64,000 nucleotides of DNA. Source: Dorea sp. AM10-31 (GTDB lineage Bacteria > Bacillota > Clostridia > Lachnospirales > Lachnospiraceae). Positions 58,488 to 64,000 of the stretch are shown here, one piece after another. The translations under genes and the position numbers were made by a program. A model generated the notes under the pieces. The model saw nothing but the letters and a program-made list of their open reading frames with translations, was not told where the DNA came from and ran no database searches. Each line of letters opens with the position of its first letter. Position 1 is the stretch's first letter. The stretch lies in contig NZ_QTUV01000001.1 of the NCBI RefSeq assembly GCF_003435815.1, positions 260,571-324,570 on the forward strand, written 5' to 3'.

Positions 58488-59120
58488 TTACGCTTTCTTA
58501 ATTGGATGTCTAATTACAGTTTTCCATTTTTCTGGGGCAACCTTTCTTGCATCAGACATATAAATCTCGTGGTGCAACCTATCTTTGTTAATATCATTAA
58601 CATATCCATTTTGTTCTAAATAAGTATCCATAAGCGCAACAGTTGCTGGCTCATTATCAAAAGAACCTATATGCATAATTTGAACGCATAATCCCTCATC
58701 AATCGTAAGATACTCTGCTGACGAACAATCAAGTTTCTTCTTTTTCGTTGCTGTTTCTACCGCCCAGTCAAAATCAGCTTTAGAAATGAAATCAGGCAAA
58801 CGGATAACAGAAATCCAGCTGAAAGCAGACTTATTTGTATAATCTACACTCTCGACATCATCCTGCCACCAAAAACCTTCCAATGGCGGAACAACATATT
58901 CAAAAAATCCTTCAATTTTATAATCAGTCTTGTAACTCATTTTTAATGTGTATGCAACAGCATATAGAACACTGATTGCTTGTTGATATGCTTCGCCTTC
59001 TTCATTTGGATTGCCTTTTCCTCTAACTGCAATATAATTTGCCTTAGGTACATTTACAATCTCTGGTTTGTTCTTCGGCATATAGAATTCTTTATACTCT
59101 TTTTTAAAATCAAAAGCCAT
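58488..59120 (-). CDS. GyrI-like small-molecule-binding protein (210 aa)
   Basis: Starts MAFDFKKEYKEFYMPKNKPE. GyrI-like domain segments: IAVRGKGNPNEEGEAYQQAI, YAVAYTLKMSYK, GFWWQDDVES, and a later CVQIMHIGSFDNEPATVALM with HEIYMSD. Stand-alone GyrI-like proteins bind or hydrolyse toxic small molecules. Start at the ATG at 59120 behind GGAGGTTATT. Bracketed by 15-nt direct repeats, which suggests that it entered as a cassette. Confidence 0.87.
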   Translation of the reverse strand: MAFDFKKEYKEFYMPKNKPEIVNVPKANYIAVRGKGNPNEEGEAYQQAISVLYAVAYTLKMSYKTDYKIEGFFEYVVPPLEGFWWQDDVESVDYTNKSAFSWISVIRLPDFISKADFDWAVETATKKKKLDCSSAEYLTIDEGLCVQIMHIGSFDNEPATVALMDTYLEQNGYVNDINKDRLHHEIYMSDARKVAPEKWKTVIRHPIKKA

Positions 59121-59129
59121 AATAACCTC

Positions 59130-59144
59130 CAAAATTCCGATTTT
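59130..59144. repeat. 15-nt direct repeat, right of the GyrI-like gene
   Basis: Exact copy of 58440-58454. Confidence 0.75.
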
Positions 59145-59165
59145 CTCAATTCTCCAAACTGGAAG

Positions 59166-59483
59166 TTATCTTTTTCCTAATGGCAATGCTATTAAATTTC
59201 CCAATAATGCAATAACAGCATATCCAACTACATAAACCCATGCACTTGAGTTATAAAATATAAATATAGATGGCGCAAACATTATTGCTACAATCAAAAT
59301 ATACCAGAAGTTAAAACCATTCCTAATCCCATAAAAAACAGAGGTTATTAAACATATTAGAGGAATAATTACTAACATAACAATCATTGCACTTCCTGTG
59401 TTTTTTATAAACCAAGGAACGATATAAAAATCTATCAGCAACAGTAGGTAGAAAACCATGTTCTTTTTTAATTTATCCATCAT
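59166..59483 (-). CDS. Small polytopic membrane protein (105 aa)
   Basis: Four hydrophobic helices (MVFYLLLLIDFYIVPWFI, AMIVMLVIIPLICLITSVFY, FWYILIVAIMFAPSIFIF, WVYVVGYAVIALLGNLIALP) and a short basic end. GAAAGGATGATG ribosome binding site. No family recognised with confidence. Element cargo, 45 nt upstream of the GyrI-like gene, probably one operon. Confidence 0.75.
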   Translation of the reverse strand: MMDKLKKNMVFYLLLLIDFYIVPWFIKNTGSAMIVMLVIIPLICLITSVFYGIRNGFNFWYILIVAIMFAPSIFIFYNSSAWVYVVGYAVIALLGNLIALPLGKR

Positions 59484-59607
59484 ATCATCATCCTTTCAAA
59501 TATCGATTTGTCTGTTTCATGTTATACACAGTATAATTCCATTTTATAAAATATTCAATTAAAAAGGTATGCGAATATTTTTTATTTCCGCATACCCATT
59601 TATCACT

Positions 59608-59823
59608 TTATTCTTTTACATATCGAATTAACTCACCAATTTCACATTCAAAATAGTTGCATAGTTTACAGATTAAATTTGCATCCAGTCTTTGAAATTC
59701 ATTTCTGCAATATCTATTAAAATTTGACCTCGGTATGTCAAGTTCCTTACAAATCGTATTCTTACTGATACCTTTTTCTTGTAACAGTTCTTCTATCCTT
59801 AATTCTAAATGTCCATAGTTCAT
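59608..59823 (-). CDS. Small XRE-type helix-turn-helix protein (71 aa)
   Basis: Almost the whole protein is a Cro-like HTH (IEELLQEKGISKNTICKELD, IPRSNFNRYCRNEFQRLDAN, CKLCNYFECEIGELIRY). Start at the ATG at 59823 after GAGGTGCAGAAC. The divergent gene at 59935 and two ACTATATAGT palindromes lie upstream, which it may bind. Confidence 0.85.
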   Translation of the reverse strand: MNYGHLELRIEELLQEKGISKNTICKELDIPRSNFNRYCRNEFQRLDANLICKLCNYFECEIGELIRYVKE

Positions 59824-59874
59824 GTTCTGCACCTCTACATAAAGTATATTTATTAAATCTTTATGTAGTAATTC

Positions 59875-59899
59875 ACTATATAGTGAGGTACTATATAGT
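59875..59899. promoter_or_regulatory. Paired palindromes, candidate operator
   Basis: ACTATATAGT at 59875-59884 and again at 59890-59899, 15 nt apart, in the gap between two divergent genes, one of which encodes a Cro-like protein. Confidence 0.55.
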
Positions 59900-59934
59900 T
59901 ATCCCTCTACTAATAACACGAAAGAGGTATGTAC

Positions 59935-60252
59935 ATGAAAAAGAAAATCATAGCACCAATCACAATACTCTGTTTACTGATCATTCTCTACAATTATCTC
60001 AGACTGCCGGACTACCATATTACTAACAGCATGTCCTTTAGCAGTGCAGATATCAGAGATACTGAATTGACTGTAATTGTTTACAAATGTTGGGGAATTG
60101 ATGGAGTAATCAAAGACATTGAAAACGAACATAACAAAATTAACGGTACACCTACCACCTTGGAAATCAACCTCTATTATCCAACTTATTACTTGCACAA
60201 TAATAGCAAGCCGTTCCGAACTGTAACCATTGAATATAATAAAAAGGAATAG
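59935..60252 (+). CDS. Small membrane-anchored or secreted protein (105 aa)
   Basis: N-terminal hydrophobic helix (KKKIIAPITILCLLIILYNY) as a signal anchor, then about 80 outer residues with beta character (TELTVIVYKCWGIDGVIKDI, TTLEINLYYPTYYL). No known domain seen. Start at the second ATG (59935), which has better spacing from AAAGAGG than the ATG at 59929. Element cargo. Confidence 0.72.
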   Translation: MKKKIIAPITILCLLIILYNYLRLPDYHITNSMSFSSADIRDTELTVIVYKCWGIDGVIKDIENEHNKINGTPTTLEINLYYPTYYLHNNSKPFRTVTIEYNKKE

Positions 60253-60410
60253 CACTCTATTACTGCTTTTGAAGTAGTATCGGCTATTCCCTCTCCTTAT
60301 ATTCTTTTGTTCGTATTTTCGCAAACTAACGTTCCGCAAGGATGCCCAGTGCGACGGTTCCTAACAGGGCGGCGGGTCGACTTGGCAAGTGGACGGCTGA
60401 AAAGCATTTT
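60253..60410. other. Non-coding gap with a GC-rich patch
   Basis: No gene seen. Bases 60329-60400 are clearly GC-richer than the rest of the element (GGGCGGCGGGTCGAC and around). Origin unknown. Confidence 0.5.
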
Positions 60411-60827
60411 CTACTCAACGACATATTTAACGTTTGATTCTCTCCGTCCCTCATATTTCTCCTGTGCCAACAGTTTATCAAGAAATTCTGACACTTCTTC
60501 CATGTCTTCACTGTCTATCAAATCCAGTTTTATCAATACATCAAGGTCTGTCTGATTCTTCGGTTGTATTGAGATCGGCTGAGATGTATCCACAACCACT
60601 TTCAACTGTTTTGTCTTATTTGCTGTTTCAATATCCGTAGTTAATCCCATAACGTGGCTTTTACTCACGCCGAATATCTGTGATAATTTTTCCCATATAG
60701 ATTCATCTCTCGGCGTTCCGTTTCCATTTTCATAGTTCGTAAGCATACTTTGTGAAATGCCTAATTCTTTTGCAAGTTCCGCAACGGTTATATTCTTTTC
60801 TTTCCGCAATTCTTTTATTTTATTCAT
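60411..60827 (-). CDS. XRE repressor of the element (138 aa)
   Basis: N-terminal Cro/C1 HTH (KEKNITVAELAKELGISQSM, TNYENGNGTPRDESIWEKL) and a C-terminal acidic helical part (LIDSEDMEEVSEFLDKLLAQ). Divergent from the DUF961-rep-int block, with a perfect 9-1-9 palindrome in the gap. The layout fits the immunity repressor of an ICE-like element. GGAGGTTCGCT ribosome binding site. Confidence 0.9.
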   Translation of the reverse strand: MNKIKELRKEKNITVAELAKELGISQSMLTNYENGNGTPRDESIWEKLSQIFGVSKSHVMGLTTDIETANKTKQLKVVVDTSQPISIQPKNQTDLDVLIKLDLIDSEDMEEVSEFLDKLLAQEKYEGRRESNVKYVVE

Positions 60828-60949
60828 AGCGAACCTCCTTTATAAGCACATTATATTTCATCAAATTTTCCCTGTCAATCTTTTTATCGGATATTCAGAT
60901 ATTTTCTATTGACATTCTGCAATGCTTGTTTTATCATAAGATTATCTTA

Positions 60950-60968
60950 ATATCTGATAATCAGATAT
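60950..60968. promoter_or_regulatory. Repressor operator (perfect 9-1-9 palindrome)
   Basis: ATATCTGAT-A-ATCAGATAT, 18 nt ahead of the DUF961-like gene. A related half-site (ATATTCAGATAT) lies at about 60892-60903, close to the repressor start, so both directions could be controlled. Confidence 0.75.
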
Positions 60969-60986
60969 CTATAAGGAGGTGAAACG

Positions 60987-61307
60987 ATGATTAGAGGAAA
61001 TGACTTTATTTTAAATCCAGACAAACTGCAAGAGGAATTTCAGTTAGTAGAAGTTTCTGACTGGGTAGACTTTTCTACAAAAGAAAAATTAGGATTCTAC
61101 TATACAGTTCTTCTTCCAAAATTAAAGTTTGAGAAAGTCAAAGTAGGCATTAAAGCTAACACAGCGATTGTTACCAACGAAGAACTTGAACAAAAAGGGC
61201 AGATTCCAGTCTCATTTGATGGATTACATACTTGGGCTAGTCTCTATAATGGACGTCTTTCTGTCAAAGCAGAAGCTTCCAATATCAGAAAAGTGGGAAT
61301 GAAATAA
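60987..61307 (+). CDS. DUF961-like conserved element protein (106 aa)
   Basis: Starts MIRGNDFILNPDKLQEEFQL. Its size, sequence flavour (FVLPKLKFEKVKVGIKANT-like middle; GLHTWASLYNGRLSVKAEAS end) and position as first gene after the regulator match the YdcP/Orf22-23 proteins of Tn916-type elements. Function unknown. AAGGAGGTGA ribosome binding site. Assignment to DUF961 is probable, not certain. Confidence 0.78.
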   Translation: MIRGNDFILNPDKLQEEFQLVEVSDWVDFSTKEKLGFYYTVLLPKLKFEKVKVGIKANTAIVTNEELEQKGQIPVSFDGLHTWASLYNGRLSVKAEASNIRKVGMK

Positions 61308-61319
61308 TTTCCCTACTAT

Positions 61320-61367
61320 GTCAGCCAGTCAGTACCGGACAACGTCATAGGTGCTGAACTGGCTGAC
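61320..61367 (+). other. Strong stem-loop ahead of rep, candidate replication or transfer origin
   Basis: GTCAGCCAGT (61320-61329) pairs with ACTGGCTGAC (61358-61367), and the stem continues for seven more pairs around one bulged A; the loop is 61337-61349. About 17 bp in total. No T run follows, so it does not look like a terminator. HUH Rep proteins nick in such hairpins. Confidence 0.6.
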
Positions 61368-61449
61368 CTCTATACTTGATATATAAAACAACATCTTCCG
61401 AAAACAATCGGAACATTCATTACAAAAATTGGGATATGAGGTGAGATTC

Positions 61450-62283
61450 GTGAGCAAAACAAAAGAGTGTTTTGCATACAATACGAAAATCATTGAAACT
61501 CCTACTACAAAAGAAGTATATATTTACGAAAACCCTATTTTTATTCACTCGAAAGAAAAGGCAGATTTAACAGACACAAGTAATCGAAAAAAATTTGATG
61601 AAATGTCAGCTCATAAGCAATATGACAGTTTAAAACGCAAGCAGAAGCATTACGAACAGGCTCGTTGGGATATTGCCCGTATTGTTGACTGCAACTTTGA
61701 TAACAAAACAAAATTTGTAACGCTGACATTTAAAGAAAACATTCAGGAAATCCTGATAACTAACCGAGAATTTAAGTATTTTATCCAGCGATTAAATTAT
61801 TATTTGTACCATACCAAAACCCAGTTATTAAAATACCTTGCAACGTGGGAGAAACAGAAGCGTGGAGCAATCCATTATCATGTTATTTTCTTTGATTTTC
61901 CGTATATAGCAAAAGAAAAATTACAGAATTTATGGTCACATGGATTTATTAAAATCAATCGCATTGATGTAGACAGCAAAGAAAACAGAGGTCGTTATCT
62001 TAGCAAGTATTTTGGAAAAGACCTTGATTTGAAAGAACATAAGAAAAAAGCCTTTTTTAAATCTCAAAATCTGAAAGTTCCACACGAAGCAAAAGTCATG
62101 CTGACCGAAGACATTTTACATGACTTACAAAAAGAAAATATCGTCTTTCAGAAAGAATACACAAGGCAAATTTACGATACCAATGCTTTCTTATCTACTG
62201 GTTCATGCTTAAAGGACAGCAGTGTTATCTACATCAAAATTAAAAAAGAAAATCCTTGCGTAAAGGGGGAATCTTATGGATAA
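61450..62283 (+). CDS. HUH-type replication initiator or nicking protein (277 aa)
   Basis: The three motifs of rolling-circle Rep proteins are in order: FVTLTFKEN at about 89-97, HYHVIFFD with the His-hydrophobic-His pair at about 142-144, and RYLSKYFGKD with Tyr at about 183 and 187. It should nick one strand at the element origin. Start at the GTG at 61450 behind GAGGTGA; the upstream in-frame TTG overlaps that site. The stop overlaps the integrase start by 8 nt. It could serve replication after excision or mobilisation. Confidence 0.87.
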   Translation: MSKTKECFAYNTKIIETPTTKEVYIYENPIFIHSKEKADLTDTSNRKKFDEMSAHKQYDSLKRKQKHYEQARWDIARIVDCNFDNKTKFVTLTFKENIQEILITNREFKYFIQRLNYYLYHTKTQLLKYLATWEKQKRGAIHYHVIFFDFPYIAKEKLQNLWSHGFIKINRIDVDSKENRGRYLSKYFGKDLDLKEHKKKAFFKSQNLKVPHEAKVMLTEDILHDLQKENIVFQKEYTRQIYDTNAFLSTGSCLKDSSVIYIKIKKENPCVKGESYG

Positions 62284-63532
62284 TCCCGTTACGTTCTCAG
62301 ATATAACATTATTGAATACGTTAGCCACCTGTGCTAACATGACCACAGATGAAGTCTTCAAAGATTTTAAAATTATGGCAAATAAAAAAATCTTGGAGAA
62401 TCACAAATATGAAATTTATTACTCGGAATCAGAAAAAAGCTGGCGTACTTATTTACCCGATGAAACCAAACCTAACAAACGCCGTCCTGTTAAGAGGAAG
62501 AGTAAAGAGAACCTTGAAAAAGAAATCATCAGATTTTATATCGAAAAGCAGAAATCTGAAAACCGTCAGAATGTCACACTGGAAGAATTATATGCTGAAT
62601 GGCTTTTGTATAAAAGAGACTATACTTCCGTAAAAGCAAAGACAATTCAAGAATATGTATCTGAATGGAATAGATTTTTCAAAGATACAGAACTTGTTAA
62701 AATGAAGATAGGCGAAATCAAACCAATCACGCTTATCCGCTTTTTCAGAGAAGCTACAAAAGACCGGCAGTTCACGCACAAGCGAGTCAGTAATGCCCGT
62801 TCTGTTTTGAATGGAATCATGAGTTATGCGATCGAAGAAGAAATTATATCACATAATCCTGTCTCTGATGTGAATTTCAAACAGTTTACCTATAAGCCAG
62901 TAGAAGCACAAAGTGACAATGTATTTTCCCGTGATGATACGCATAAGTTATTAAATTATCTTCGGTGTATCATAGAGCCATATTCTCTTGCAATACAGTT
63001 ATCTTTTTATCTGTTTATCCGTGTTGGGGAAACAAAAGCTATCCGTTGGGAAGATATTGACTACGATAGCAGGCTTGTATATCTTCACAGACAGGCGACC
63101 TGTGAACGTACATTGAATGATGATTTAACATTCTCAAGCCGAAAAGTAAAAGTAGTAAATCAAATGAAAGGAAATACTTCTCATGGATTCCGTAAACAGT
63201 TCCTTACAGACGAAGCACTTAAAATTCTTCACAAAGCAAAGGAATTAAATCCTAATGGAATATATGTTTTTGAACCTAATGGTGAGATTATGACAACTGA
63301 CAGCTTTAACCGCCGTTTGAAGAAATATTGTAAAGAAGCTGGTGTTCCTTATCATTCCAGTCATAAAATCCGCTTTTACAATGCTTCAACAGCTTTTGAC
63401 GGAAATAATCTTACAACCCTTAGTTATTTAATGGGACATAGTGAGACAGCTACAACATTGCATTACTTGCGGAATGTCAATAAGAGGAAGAATGACCGGC
63501 TTGCTTTTCAGAATCTTGGTATTTCATCATAA
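62276..63532 (+). CDS. int: Tyrosine recombinase / integrase (418 aa)
   Basis: N-terminal arm-binding-like part, core-binding SAM-like domain (about 100-195), and C-terminal catalytic domain with Arg249 (FIRVGETKAIRWED), His363-Arg366 (SSHKIRF), His388 (LMGHSETATT) and Tyr397 (LHYLRN). Family is that of Tn916-type and phage integrases. The first 33 residues (MDNPVTFSDITLLNTLATCA onward) precede the usual arm-binding domain and could be a fused accessory segment. It lies next to the tRNA-Leu end, as expected. No separate xis gene is seen. Confidence 0.95.
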   Translation: MDNPVTFSDITLLNTLATCANMTTDEVFKDFKIMANKKILENHKYEIYYSESEKSWRTYLPDETKPNKRRPVKRKSKENLEKEIIRFYIEKQKSENRQNVTLEELYAEWLLYKRDYTSVKAKTIQEYVSEWNRFFKDTELVKMKIGEIKPITLIRFFREATKDRQFTHKRVSNARSVLNGIMSYAIEEEIISHNPVSDVNFKQFTYKPVEAQSDNVFSRDDTHKLLNYLRCIIEPYSLAIQLSFYLFIRVGETKAIRWEDIDYDSRLVYLHRQATCERTLNDDLTFSSRKVKVVNQMKGNTSHGFRKQFLTDEALKILHKAKELNPNGIYVFEPNGEIMTTDSFNRRLKKYCKEAGVPYHSSHKIRFYNASTAFDGNNLTTLSYLMGHSETATTLHYLRNVNKRKNDRLAFQNLGISS

Positions 63533-63533
63533 A

Positions 63534-63552
63534 GTGTTCAAAGGTGTTCAAA
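63534..63552. repeat. Candidate integrase arm sites, right
   Basis: GTGTTCAAA at 63534 and 63544, matching the pair at the left end. Confidence 0.6.
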
Positions 63553-63561
63553 CTTTTTGAA

Positions 63562-63601
63562 ACAAAAAAATAAGAGAAACGCTGTAAATTCAACGTTTCT
63601 C
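63562..63601 (-). terminator. Element-borne terminator downstream of tRNA-Leu
   Basis: Minus strand GAGAAACGTTG pairs with CAGCGTTTCTC, then TTATTTTTTT. It lies inside the element just after the tRNA-Leu 3' end and would end the tRNA transcript, replacing the one displaced to 57353-57387. Confidence 0.75.
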
Positions 63602-63612
63602 CTACTTTTCAA

Positions 63613-63638
63613 TAATGCCGCAGACCGGAATCGAACCG
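63613..63638. repeat. att site, right end (within intact tRNA-Leu)
   Basis: 26 nt identical to 57398-57423; 63616-63638 are the last 23 bases of tRNA-Leu. Confidence 0.92.
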
Positions 63639-63702
63639 GTACGGGAGTATAAGTCCCGCAGGATTTTAAGTCCTGTGCGTCTGCCAGTTCCGCCACTGCG
63701 GC
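63616..63702 (-). tRNA. tRNA-Leu(UAA)
   Basis: 87 nt. Acceptor stem GCCGCAG/CTGCGGC, anticodon loop with TAA, long variable arm (CGGGACTTATACTCCCG), T-arm GGTTCGATTCC. CCA is not encoded. Target of the integrative element. Confidence 0.97.
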
Positions 63703-63720
63703 ATACAAGGTGAATCGCGC

Positions 63721-63797
63721 CGATTCCGAAGGAATCGTGTGCATCGATGCGAAGCATCGCGTCACATTTCGTGATTCTAATACTTGCGAATCGTGAC
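63721..63797 (-). repeat. Three stem-loops in the tRNA-Leu/tRNA-Val spacer
   Basis: CGATTCC-GAA-GGAATCG (63721-63737), CGATGC-GAA-GCATCG (63745-63759) and a larger hairpin closed by GTCAC/GTGAC (63761 to about 63797). The first two share the GAA triloop. Confidence 0.6.
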
Positions 63798-63814
63798 AAA
63801 CTATTATCACGAAA

Positions 63815-63887
63815 TGGGACCAATAGGGCTCGAACCTATGACCCTCTGCTTGTAAGGCAGATGCTCTCCCAGCTGAGCTATGATCCC
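63815..63887 (-). tRNA. tRNA-Val(UAC)
   Basis: 73 nt. Acceptor stem GGGATCA/TGGTCCC, anticodon loop CTTACAA with TAC, T-arm TAGGTTCGAGCCCTA. CCA not encoded. Confidence 0.97.
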
Positions 63888-63929
63888 ATATCAAATTGTT
63901 ATCGCTTACTCACATATGTGATAAGCAAG

Positions 63930-64000
63930 CGACCCAGAAGAGACTCGAACTCTCGACCTCCGCCGTGACAGGGCGGCGCTCTAACCAACTGAGCCACTGG
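63930..64000 (-). tRNA. tRNA-Asp(GUC), 5' end cut by the window
   Basis: Anticodon loop CTGTCAC with GTC, acceptor 3' strand CTGGGTC and discriminator G, D-arm GCTCAGTTGGTTAGAGC. Three or so 5' bases lie beyond 64000. Confidence 0.93.

Larger units (their letters stand above)
57398..63638. mobile_element. 6.2-kb integrative element in tRNA-Leu(UAA)
   Basis: Bounded by 26-nt direct repeats of the tRNA-Leu 3' end. Contains a tyrosine integrase next to the intact tRNA, an HUH Rep-like protein, a DUF961-like protein, an XRE repressor with a palindromic operator, and a cargo block of small genes. Pairs of GTGTTCAAA repeats near both ends look like integrase arm sites. No relaxase of a known Mob family, coupling protein or secretion genes are seen, so it is at most mobilisable. 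AT-rich compared with its right flank. Confidence 0.9.

Noticed and set aside
63538-63894. Minus-strand 118-aa and 73-aa frames over the tRNA genes
   Set aside because: They translate tRNA-Leu and tRNA-Val sequence.
1-64000. CRISPR array or insertion sequence
   Set aside because: No regularly spaced repeats and no transposase gene were seen; the only mobile unit is the integrative element.

Overview
The window looks like chromosome of a spore-forming, low-GC Firmicute of the family Lachnospiraceae (gut Clostridia). Evidence: a complete spoIIAA-spoIIAB-sigF-spoVA sporulation cluster, a T-box leader on valS, an FMN riboswitch on an ECF-type riboflavin transporter, a Firmicutes-type galK-galT pair, TRAP and AEC transporters, and consistent AGGAGG-type ribosome binding sites. 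Genus cannot be fixed from the sequence alone.

Left end (1-10.5 kb, minus strand): an unusual AT-rich cluster of seven zinc-ribbon proteins in two tandem operons. Six begin with a paired CxxC zinc ribbon; five of these have one visible transmembrane helix followed by a large extracytoplasmic region, and the sixth is cut by the window edge after its helix. Two (735 and 872 aa) also carry a complete ECF-type sigma factor (regions 2 and 4) between ribbon and membrane helix, so they read as membrane-tethered sigma factors. The two operons start with very similar ~270-nt leaders that hold the same dyad/-10 element and an attenuator-like hairpin, although their first genes are unrelated. A divergent XRE regulator sits at the right edge. 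This is the best candidate for an undescribed system.

Middle (10.9-57 kb): mostly ordinary chromosome. In order: ribU under an FMN riboswitch; YitT; Tex; a TetR-lipid kinase-GDPD-PAP2 group; a fused SfsA-MutY protein overlapping a small alarmone synthetase; a corrinoid adenosyltransferase; a PTS IIC-like permease; a Na/Pi symporter; the sporulation operon with an internal sigma-G-like promoter and an unlisted 55-aa ORF; TPR protein, folC, LTA synthase-like protein, valS; a secreted Ig-like protein; an AEC carrier; a fused serine dehydratase with a TRAP transporter and GntR regulator; a B6-kinase / ECF S-component / radical SAM group; AraC with galK-galT; a short unassigned transcript; xpt; a membrane-spanning MerR protein; MATE; PadR-HAAS; nitroreductase.

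Right end (57.4-63.6 kb): a 6.2-kb integrative element inserted at the 3' end of tRNA-Leu(UAA), bounded by 26-nt direct repeats. It encodes a tyrosine integrase, an HUH-type Rep protein with a strong stem-loop upstream, a DUF961-like protein, an XRE repressor with a perfect operator palindrome, and an AT-rich cargo of small membrane, HTH and GyrI-like proteins. The insertion appears to have separated the tRNA array (Asp-Val-Leu) from its old terminator and to have supplied a new one. The window closes inside tRNA-Asp.
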